This document shows positions 1 to 5,035 of a stretch of DNA of 5,035 nucleotides, one piece after another (the first letter of the stretch is position 1; each line of letters opens with the position of its first letter). Source of the stretch: Bacteroidota bacterium (GTDB lineage Bacteria; Bacteroidota; Ignavibacteria; Ignavibacteriales; Melioribacteraceae); assembly GCA_021814855.1 (NCBI GenBank), contig JAKAHQ010000174.1:1-5035 (forward strand). The letters run 5' to 3'. The position numbers and the translations under genes were made by a program. The notes beneath the pieces are model-generated. The model did not search any database. It saw nothing but the letters and a program-made list of their open reading frames with translations, and was not told the origin of the DNA.

Positions 1-24
1 TTCAAATCATCCTATTTATCACGC

Positions 25-57
25 GAAGTTACAACTTTAAACCAAAGGAGTAACTTC
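25..57 (+). promoter_or_regulatory. Inverted repeat enclosing the receptor ribosome-binding site
   Basis: GAAGTTAC at 25-32 is perfectly complementary to GTAACTTC at 50-57, which ends one base before the receptor ATG. The predicted RNA hairpin has an 8-bp stem and a 17-nt loop (33-49) that holds most of the Shine-Dalgarno sequence; the last G of the site (50) is in the stem. A competing small hairpin is also possible, with AAGT at 26-29 pairing to ACTT at 34-37 around a 4-nt loop. The two pairings exclude each other because both use the same left arm. The complementarity is seen directly. A role in translational control, perhaps as the expression platform of a leader that starts upstream of the window, is inference. 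No conserved cobalamin-riboswitch core is visible in the 58 nt available. Confidence 0.45.
44..50 (+). promoter_or_regulatory. Ribosome-binding site of the TonB-dependent receptor
   Basis: AAAGGAG lies 8 nt before the ATG at 59, a near-ideal Shine-Dalgarno sequence and spacing. It fixes the start of the receptor gene. It stands out because the kinase in the same window has no comparable site, and because it falls within the inverted repeat at 25-57. Confidence 0.8.
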
Positions 58-58
58 A

Positions 59-1990
59 ATGAAAAAACTTTGTCTTGTTTTAACCGTAATTATTTTTTCA
101 ACTTCTCCGAATTTTGCACAAAGCGATTCAGTTAAAACCACTCTTTCAGAAGTATTAGTAACGGCAACTAGAACTTCCACTCCGGCTTTTGAAGTAGGCA
201 GTTCATATTCAATTATTACATCCGAGCAAATTAAGAGAGAACAGTTAAACAATGTTGTTGATGTTCTTCGGGAATTGCCGGGCATTTCTGTTGTTCAGCA
301 GGGCGGGCCGGGAAAAATTGCGAATGTGTTTATGAGAGGCGCAAACCCAAACCATACCTTGGTAATTATGGACGGGGTTGTGCTGAATGATCCTTCATCG
401 CCGAACAACGCCTTCGATTTTTCGTTCTTAAATACAAATGATATTGAGAGAATCGAAGTTGTGCGAGGACCGCAGAGCACTCTTTACGGCTCGGATGCAA
501 TGGCAGGAGTTATCAATATTATTACCAAGGAAGGGACCTCGCACCCACAGTATTCATTTCTTGGTGAAACCGGCTCCAACGGTTACTATAGAGGAAATTT
601 ATCCGCGTTAGGCAGTTACGGAATTTTAAATTATGCTGTTACCGCAACCCGGAATGGAAGCCATAGTGTTTCGGCAGCCGATTCGCGTTATGGAAATTCC
701 GAAAAAGACGGCTATTCAAACGATTCGTTCATGTCGAGACTAGGATTAGCACTCGCAAAAAATATTTCCATTGACTTGCTGTATAAGTACATCAAGGCAA
801 ATACCTCGCTCGATCAAAGCGAGAAATTCGGCGACGACCCAAACTATACTTATGATATAGAAGAACAATTATTCAAGGGCGGCATCAGCTTTTCAATTTT
901 GGACGGCGTCTGGCATCAAAGTTTAAATGCATCGTTGATTAAAAACTTCAGCCGCTCGCTCGATCTTCCCGATCAATTCCGTCCAAACACGTCGCTCGAT
1001 GCGTTTGGTAAAGCTCAGAGAATTAAATACGACTGGCAAAATTGTCTTAATCTTATCAACAACAACTTAATAACATTCGGAATTGAGACATCAACCGAAG
1101 AAGCCAGAACAAGTTCTTACTCAAACAGCGATTGGGGTCCATATAACTCTGTTTTCCCGGAGACATCAATTCGAACCACAGGAATTTATCTTCAAGATCA
1201 GATAAACATTTCCAATTCCTTTTTTGCATCAATAGGAATACGCCACGATAACAATCAAAAATTCGGCGGAACTACAACTTACAGAATTGCGCCGGCGTAC
1301 TTTATCAGCTCAACTTCAACAAAATTAAAAATGTCTTACGGAACAGGTTTTAAAGCTCCGTCTCTGTTTTACCTTTTCGATCCTCAATATGGAAATCCGA
1401 ATCTTAAACCGGAGGAAAGCAAGGGCTGGGATTTGGGAGTTGAACAATACACAGCCAATAATTCGATAATGATAGGAATAACATACTTCAACTTAAAATT
1501 TGAAAACATGTTCGGATTTGACTCCAATTACAGGGAGATAAATATTGCAAGAGCTTCTTCTCACGGCGTTGAGTTCACCGCATCGTTAAGAAACAATAGA
1601 AATCTTTCATTGGACGCTTCTTACACTTTCACAAAAACTATGGACGATTACAATGACGGTACCGATGATTTTAATAAGCCGCTGCTTCGCAGACCAGAAA
1701 ACCAATTCTCTATTAACGCAAATTACCGGTTTAATTCGCGAATGGATTTGAACATGCAAATACAATACGTAGGCAAAAGAGATGATAAAGACTTTTCCGA
1801 TTTCATGGACATAAAACGTGTAACGCTGCCGGATTACACAATTGTTAATTTTGCCGCATCCTATAAATTGTTGGACTATCTTATGCTGAATGCTCGATTG
1901 GAAAATATTTTCGATAAACAGTATGAAGAAGTGCTTTATTACGGAACGCTCGGAAGATCGTTCTATGCCGGAATTGCATTGGCATTTTAG
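59..1990 (+). CDS. TonB-dependent outer-membrane receptor, BtuB (cobalamin receptor) type
   Basis: A 643-residue outer-membrane transporter that should import a scarce ligand using TonB-ExbB-ExbD energy; its nearest recognisable type is the vitamin B12 receptor BtuB. The start is fixed by AAAGGAG 8 nt upstream. Residues 1-20 form a signal peptide (KK, hydrophobic core, cleavage probably after NFA before QSD). A TonB-box-like segment, SEVLVTATRT, lies at 30-39. The plug domain covers about 44-158 and has the family signatures LPGISV (73-78), MDGVVLND (104-111) and VRGPQSTLYGSDAMAGVINI (135-154). The rest is a beta-barrel, with GTGFKAPSLFYLF (428-440), NPNLKPEES (446-454) and a C-terminal LENIFDKQYEE (614-624) leading to a final Phe, the usual barrel-assembly signal. 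There is no N-terminal carboxypeptidase-like or signalling extension, so it is not a SusC-type or FecA-type protein. Length fits BtuB relatives (about 600-650 residues). An acidic loop with GDDPNY (258-263) resembles BtuB-type loops. Cobalamin specificity is inferred; a siderophore or other ligand is possible, and no btuCDF or cobalamin genes are in the window. Confidence 0.93.
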   Translation: MKKLCLVLTVIIFSTSPNFAQSDSVKTTLSEVLVTATRTSTPAFEVGSSYSIITSEQIKREQLNNVVDVLRELPGISVVQQGGPGKIANVFMRGANPNHTLVIMDGVVLNDPSSPNNAFDFSFLNTNDIERIEVVRGPQSTLYGSDAMAGVINIITKEGTSHPQYSFLGETGSNGYYRGNLSALGSYGILNYAVTATRNGSHSVSAADSRYGNSEKDGYSNDSFMSRLGLALAKNISIDLLYKYIKANTSLDQSEKFGDDPNYTYDIEEQLFKGGISFSILDGVWHQSLNASLIKNFSRSLDLPDQFRPNTSLDAFGKAQRIKYDWQNCLNLINNNLITFGIETSTEEARTSSYSNSDWGPYNSVFPETSIRTTGIYLQDQINISNSFFASIGIRHDNNQKFGGTTTYRIAPAYFISSTSTKLKMSYGTGFKAPSLFYLFDPQYGNPNLKPEESKGWDLGVEQYTANNSIMIGITYFNLKFENMFGFDSNYREINIARASSHGVEFTASLRNNRNLSLDASYTFTKTMDDYNDGTDDFNKPLLRRPENQFSINANYRFNSRMDLNMQIQYVGKRDDKDFSDFMDIKRVTLPDYTIVNFAASYKLLDYLMLNARLENIFDKQYEEVLYYGTLGRSFYAGIALAF

Positions 1991-2017
1991 AATTGAATGA
2001 GTTTTTATATACTTGCC

Positions 2018-2068
2018 GCCGGATGCTGGATTTGAAACGAATCTATGCTGAACAATCGAGTATCCGGC
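2018..2068. repeat. Imperfect inverted repeat between convergent genes
   Basis: GCCGGATGCT at 2018-2027 pairs with AGTATCCGGC at 2059-2068: seven perfect pairs, a G-T wobble, then two more pairs. The 31-nt interior can form its own small hairpin (2027-2032 with 2040-2045 around a 7-nt loop). Lying 28 nt past the receptor stop and 45 nt past the kinase stop, it could slow transcription from either side. There is no run of T after it on either strand, so it is not a classical intrinsic terminator. It may instead be a degenerate copy of a dispersed intergenic repeat. Confidence 0.4.
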
Positions 2069-2080
2069 ATCGAGTACTCG
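2055..2080. repeat. ATCGAGTA direct repeat and 10-bp palindrome
   Basis: ATCGAGTA occurs at 2055-2062 and again at 2069-2076, 14 bp apart. The second copy runs into the perfect palindrome CGAGTACTCG at 2071-2080. The copies overlap the right arm of the inverted repeat at 2018-2068, giving a compact block of nested repeats. The pattern is seen directly; function is unknown. It looks more like a remnant of a short iterated intergenic element than a protein-binding operator, since the flanking genes end here rather than begin. Confidence 0.4.
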
Positions 2081-2112
2081 CGTTAGACTTCTCAATGTTA
2101 AAGAAGCATCAG

Positions 2113-4272
2113 TTAATCAACTGCAACATTAAGTTTCATAAGTCGATGAAATGTAACCGTAAATTTTGTTCCTCTTCCTTTTTCGGATTCGACCGAAATA
2201 TCGGCATTATTCAAATCGCAATATTTTCTGACGAGCGCTAATCCCAAACCGTTACCCTCAAACTTTCTGGAATAGCCCTGCGTTTCCTGCGTGAACGGTT
2301 CAAAAATCTTTTTCAGGAATTCGTCAGACATTCCAATGCCGTTGTCCTGAACAGTTACATTTATGTTTTTGTCTTTATCTTTCTCTATACCGACATTAAT
2401 TTCACCCGAGTTGGAATACTTGATCGCGTTATCAATAAGGTTAACAAAAATTTGCGTTACGCTGTAATGATCGCCGTAAATTTTGGGCAAAGGCACATTA
2501 TTGTTAAAGATAAGTTTAAGGCCTTTTTGCTTGGCGTAGAATTCATATTCGCCGCAAATATTACCAAATACTTCTTTCGCCAGATCGAAACTTTTCCAGG
2601 TGGGTTCGTAGGTGCCAAGCTGCATTTCCGACATATTCAAAATCAAATCGATAGTACGGATTACACGTCTTGTAGCAGTATCAACTGCGGCAAAACTTTC
2701 AACGAGATGCGACGGCAGCTTATCGCCTAGCTCTTCCTTGATATAGTTAGTGAAGCTCAGGGTAACGTTCATCGGGGAGCGGATTTCATGCGACATCTGC
2801 GCAAGAAACTCGGACTTTACCCTGTTGGAGCGTTCCGCCTCATCCTTTGCAATAACGAGATCGTGCAGCATTTTATTTTTTTCGGTAATGTCATTCATGA
2901 AACAATATAACAATTCCCTGTCTCCCGGATTGTAAATTACGCTCACATCGACGGCGATAATTTTACCGGATTTTGTCATATGCTTAGTTTCAAATCTATC
3001 CGAGCCGTGTCTCACAATTTTTTTCAGATGGTTTTTTATTTCGTAAATCTCATTGGTATAACTTAAGTCCCTTAAATTCATATTTAAAAGCTCTTCGCGT
3101 TCATAACCGGACATCCGGCAGTAAGCATCGTTTACTTCGACAATTCTTCCATCGAGATCGATGATAAAAAAACCATTCATCGAAGTCTCAATAATTGTTC
3201 TGTATTTTTTTTCACTTTCTACTATCAATTCCTCGGCTTGCTTGCGCTCGGTTATATCCTGTATTGTTCCCGTCATTTTTACAAGAGTCCCGTTCCCATC
3301 TGTAATTAACTCGCCGCGCCCGTGAACCCATTTCACCCTTTTATCTTTAATGCTGACTATCCTGTATTCTTTATCGAAGGTTTGCTGATTGATAACTAGA
3401 TTATTGTAATAAATGCTCATCTCGTCCACTTCGTCGGGATGAATAATTTGGAACCATCTTTCCAGGTCTCTTTCGTAGGAGTTATCAATTCCAAAAATTT
3501 CATAAAGCGTATTAGAACCTTCCCAAAAACCGGTTCTAAAATAGTAATTGAAACTGCCGATTTTTGCTACGCGTTGAGACTCCGCTATCCAGAATTCGCT
3601 TTCTCTCAACTTTTCCATTATCTTTTTTTTGTCGCCGATGTCACGGGTAACGCCGAGAATCTTAGTCACCTTTCCTTCTTTATTTTTAAGAAGACTGATA
3701 ATTACTTCAGTGTCAACGAGTGAACCATCCTTGCATGGCTGGGAAATTATTTCTCTGCGTGTACGCGCGGATTCGTCGCCGCTTTCGTAAGCCGATATTA
3801 ACATCGGCAAATTGGCAGTTATAAATTGATAGGATTGTTTTGTAAGAGCATCTTCTAACGGCTGCGCTAAAATTTCTTCTACTGTATAACCGCGTAATTT
3901 TGTAACTGCATGATTAATGTACTCGAATCGATTATTTATCAAATTAAAAGACCAAACTACATCTTCTACATTATCCAGTATGAGTTCAGTGCTGTTTTGG
4001 TGTTCTTTTAACAAATTAAATTTTTGCACGAAATCGGATCTTTGCCTGCGGAAGATTATATAAGATAATATCCATAATGCGGCTACGGATACTGCTGCGT
4101 TAAATATTTTTAAATAGGCAAAGTCGGGGAGATATCGATACACTTCCAATAAATTGGAAAGTATAATCCAAAACGAGACTAACGTTAGAACTACAATCTG
4201 CCACAAGAAATATTTTTTCGAGTTTCCTTTAGAAATTTCTTCTTTGTAGGAATGATTCAAATCTGTCTCCAT
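2113..4272 (-). CDS. Membrane-anchored PAS-domain sensor histidine kinase
   Basis: A 719-residue sensor kinase that should autophosphorylate on His and pass the phosphate to a receiver protein. Two transmembrane helices lie at about 22-42 and 53-74, joined by only about 10 periplasmic residues; KK at 19-20 and RRQR at 75-78 fit both ends being cytoplasmic. With so little outside the membrane, sensing is probably by the three cytoplasmic PAS domains: about 92-212, 225-343 (PAS_3 style, with ESQRVAKIGSF and IIHPDE, then the PAC end IQDITERKQAEE) and 346-465. The HisKA domain has the H box MSHEIRSPMN, with phospho-acceptor His495. The ATPase domain has the N box NLIDNAIKYS (611-620), G1 DNGIGM (643-648), F box FEPF (657-660) and G2 GNGLGLAL (673-680), so all catalytic boxes are present. 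There is no receiver domain, so it is not a hybrid kinase. The ATG at 4272 is the only possible ATG before the membrane helices, as an in-frame stop lies three codons upstream. No good Shine-Dalgarno site precedes it. A second, out-of-frame ATG four bases upstream opens a 15-codon overlapping reading frame. The signal sensed is unknown; the likely partner is the divergent receiver gene at 4699. Confidence 0.93.
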   Translation of the reverse strand: METDLNHSYKEEISKGNSKKYFLWQIVVLTLVSFWIILSNLLEVYRYLPDFAYLKIFNAAVSVAALWILSYIIFRRQRSDFVQKFNLLKEHQNSTELILDNVEDVVWSFNLINNRFEYINHAVTKLRGYTVEEILAQPLEDALTKQSYQFITANLPMLISAYESGDESARTRREIISQPCKDGSLVDTEVIISLLKNKEGKVTKILGVTRDIGDKKKIMEKLRESEFWIAESQRVAKIGSFNYYFRTGFWEGSNTLYEIFGIDNSYERDLERWFQIIHPDEVDEMSIYYNNLVINQQTFDKEYRIVSIKDKRVKWVHGRGELITDGNGTLVKMTGTIQDITERKQAEELIVESEKKYRTIIETSMNGFFIIDLDGRIVEVNDAYCRMSGYEREELLNMNLRDLSYTNEIYEIKNHLKKIVRHGSDRFETKHMTKSGKIIAVDVSVIYNPGDRELLYCFMNDITEKNKMLHDLVIAKDEAERSNRVKSEFLAQMSHEIRSPMNVTLSFTNYIKEELGDKLPSHLVESFAAVDTATRRVIRTIDLILNMSEMQLGTYEPTWKSFDLAKEVFGNICGEYEFYAKQKGLKLIFNNNVPLPKIYGDHYSVTQIFVNLIDNAIKYSNSGEINVGIEKDKDKNINVTVQDNGIGMSDEFLKKIFEPFTQETQGYSRKFEGNGLGLALVRKYCDLNNADISVESEKGRGTKFTVTFHRLMKLNVAVD

Positions 4273-4302
4273 CCATATCTAAAAATCTTTGCTCATAACC
4301 GG

Positions 4303-4324
4303 CGATTAATTCGTTTTTTAATCG
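4303..4324. promoter_or_regulatory. Inverted repeat upstream of the kinase start (operator or leader hairpin)
   Basis: CGATTAA at 4303-4309 and TTAATCG at 4318-4324 are perfect inverted copies separated by 8 bp. The repeat is 30 bp upstream of the kinase ATG. As DNA it has half-sites about 15 bp apart centre to centre, compatible with a dimeric regulator. As RNA it would be a 7-bp hairpin in the kinase leader. It lacks a following U run, so it is not a terminator. The repeat is seen directly; the role is inferred. Confidence 0.35.
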
Positions 4325-4562
4325 TAAAAGTTTTCAAATTATGTACAGCTTAATTAGCGATGATTCGCAAGCATGAATATCCATACAACAAATTATCGAA
4401 TTGCAAAGCCGACATTTAAAATAAATTTTGAATAAAAGGTGTTCAATAAATTGGCGGGTAATTTACGGAAACTTACCAATTGATAAAAAAATATATCGCC
4501 ATTCGATTACAAATCTTTTTTTGTCAACCGGCATTTTAATTTGCTATTCTGAACTGAGAAAA

Positions 4563-4591
4563 TTGACAATATTGAAAGTTGTATATATCTT
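4563..4591 (+). promoter_or_regulatory. Candidate sigma-70-type promoter for the response regulator
   Basis: A perfect TTGACA -35 at 4563-4568 is followed after 17 bp by TATCTT (4586-4591), which matches four of six consensus -10 positions. It would start transcription near 4598, leaving a leader of about 100 nt before the response-regulator start. Bacteroidota use a different housekeeping consensus, with TTTG and TAnnTTTG; I found no good match to that here. If the host is of that group, this candidate weakens. Confidence 0.35.
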
Positions 4592-4689
4592 AAAACTGTT
4601 CGGAAAATAATTTTTCATATAGAGATTTAGATTAGATATAGATAAAGACTCAGTATCTGCACCATAAAAACGAATTAAACCCTGATGGC

Positions 4690-4696
4690 GAGGAAG
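4690..4696 (+). promoter_or_regulatory. Ribosome-binding site deciding the TTG start of the response regulator
   Basis: GAGGAAG lies just ahead of the TTG at 4699, with GAGG ending 5 nt before the start codon. No ATG occurs in this frame between the upstream stop TAG (4639-4641) and the receiver domain, so this site supports TTG as the start over the other candidate, CTG at 4657. Confidence 0.5.
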
Positions 4697-4698
4697 AA

Positions 4699-5035
4699 TT
4701 GGAAAATTTCAAAAATCTTTTGATAATTGAAGACGACGACTTAACTCTGAAATTTTTTCAAATCTACCTTGGTAAATATTTTAATATCACATGCTGCAAG
4801 TCCGCCGAGGAATTTTACGAGAAGATAAATACGCAGCAATATGATTTATTAATAATGGATTTATCGCTGCGGGGTTCGAAAGACGGTCTGGAGCTTACAA
4901 GAGAACTTAGACAGATGAGAAATTACGAGAAGACGCCCGTTTTTGCAGTAACCGCAAATGCTTTGAAGCGCGATGAAGATGCGGCTTATAAAGCCGGCGT
5001 CAATAAATTTCTTAGAAAACCTATTGACAACAAAG
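4699..5035 (+). CDS. Response regulator, receiver domain (partial, continues past window end)
   Basis: The first 112 residues of a two-component receiver protein, cut off by the window edge. From the TTG start the protein begins LENFKNLLIIEDDD. Glu11 and Asp12 are in the position of the acidic Mg-binding pair, Asp54 in LLIMDLSLRG is the phospho-acceptor (codon 4858-4860), Thr85 in FAVTANAL is the switch Thr, and Lys107 in FLRKPID is the conserved Lys, so the phosphorylation site is complete. The TANAL and RKPID signatures are of the kind common in stand-alone CheY-like proteins and in receivers of hybrid kinases. Whether an output domain follows cannot be seen. The start is uncertain: the frame is open back to a TAG at 4639-4641 without any ATG, and TTG at 4699 is chosen for the GAGGAAG before it. 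Its divergent position next to an orphan-type kinase with no receiver suggests that the two form a phosphorelay pair; this is inference from context. Confidence 0.9.
   Translation, partial: MENFKNLLIIEDDDLTLKFFQIYLGKYFNITCCKSAEEFYEKINTQQYDLLIMDLSLRGSKDGLELTRELRQMRNYEKTPVFAVTANALKRDEDAAYKAGVNKFLRKPIDNK

Larger units (their letters stand above)
4273..4698. other. Divergent intergenic region between kinase and response regulator
   Basis: 426 bp of very AT-rich DNA that must hold the promoters of both flanking genes. Seen in it: a 7-bp inverted repeat at 4303-4324; an imperfect hairpin in which AATTGG (4449-4454) and TAA (4459-4461) pair with TTACCAATT (4473-4481) around a bulge; a sigma-70-like promoter at 4563-4591; and three closely spaced TAGAT units at 4628, 4633 and 4639 in the presumed leader of the response regulator. 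A 60-codon reading frame from a TTG at 4428 has no ribosome-binding site and no recognisable features, so I do not call it a gene. I see no tRNA, rRNA or convincing protein gene here. Confidence 0.6.

Noticed and set aside
1607..2095. 162-codon minus-strand reading frame antisense to the receptor 3' end
   Set aside because: It overlaps the well-supported receptor on the opposite strand, and its translation shows no domain or signal.
2106..2125. Small hairpin CAGTT-AATC-AACTG over the kinase stop codon as a terminator
   Set aside because: Only five base pairs, AT-rich, overlapping the coding end and without a following U run.
1993..2241. 82-codon plus-strand frame running from the convergent gap into the kinase 3' end
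   Set aside because: It overlaps the conserved ATPase end of the kinase and crosses the repeat block; no ribosome-binding site or motif.
4340..4370. TTGCGA (minus strand, 4365-4370) with TACATA (4340-4345) as a kinase promoter
   Set aside because: The 19-bp spacing and weak matches make it no better than background in such AT-rich DNA.
4297..4532. AACCGGC occurring at 4297-4303 and 4526-4532
   Set aside because: A 7-bp match over this distance is not beyond chance and the flanks do not extend it.
4520..4543. TTTG (4520-4523) and TTAATTTG (4536-4543) as a Bacteroidota-type promoter
   Set aside because: The second element misses the required TA and the spacing of 12 bp is too short for that promoter class.
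4428..4610. 60-codon plus-strand reading frame starting at TTG in the divergent intergenic region
   Set aside because: No ribosome-binding site, no recognisable domain, and it would lie across the candidate promoter of the response regulator. Open frames of this length are expected by chance.

Overview
The window is AT-rich bacterial DNA that looks like a member of the Bacteroidota/Chlorobiota group; Ignavibacteria-like is my best guess. The basis is protein style only: a short Bacteroidota-type signal peptide ending before Gln-Ser-Asp, a TonB-dependent receptor, and a multi-PAS sensor kinase that starts without a good Shine-Dalgarno site. No rRNA, tRNA, CRISPR array, transposase or phage gene is visible.

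Layout: (1) 59-1990, plus strand: a complete TonB-dependent outer-membrane receptor of the BtuB (cobalamin receptor) type, preceded by a strong ribosome-binding site held inside an 8-bp inverted repeat. (2) 1991-2112: a short gap between convergent genes that holds inverted and direct repeats but no classical U-tailed terminator. (3) 2113-4272, minus strand: a complete membrane-anchored histidine kinase with two transmembrane helices, three PAS domains, HisKA and HATPase domains. (4) 4273-4698: a 426-bp divergent intergenic region with a hairpin or operator-like inverted repeat near the kinase start and a plausible sigma-70-type promoter facing the next gene. (5) 4699-5035, plus strand: the start of a response regulator whose receiver domain is almost complete and runs off the window edge, probably with a TTG start.

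The kinase carries no receiver domain of its own and lies back to back with a receiver-domain gene, so the simplest reading is a two-component pair transcribed divergently from the shared intergenic region. The receptor converges on the kinase and need not be functionally linked to it. I see no clearly undescribed system here. The best leads are the ribosome-binding-site hairpin in the receptor leader, which could be the downstream end of a riboswitch lying mostly outside the window, and the repeat cluster between the convergent genes.
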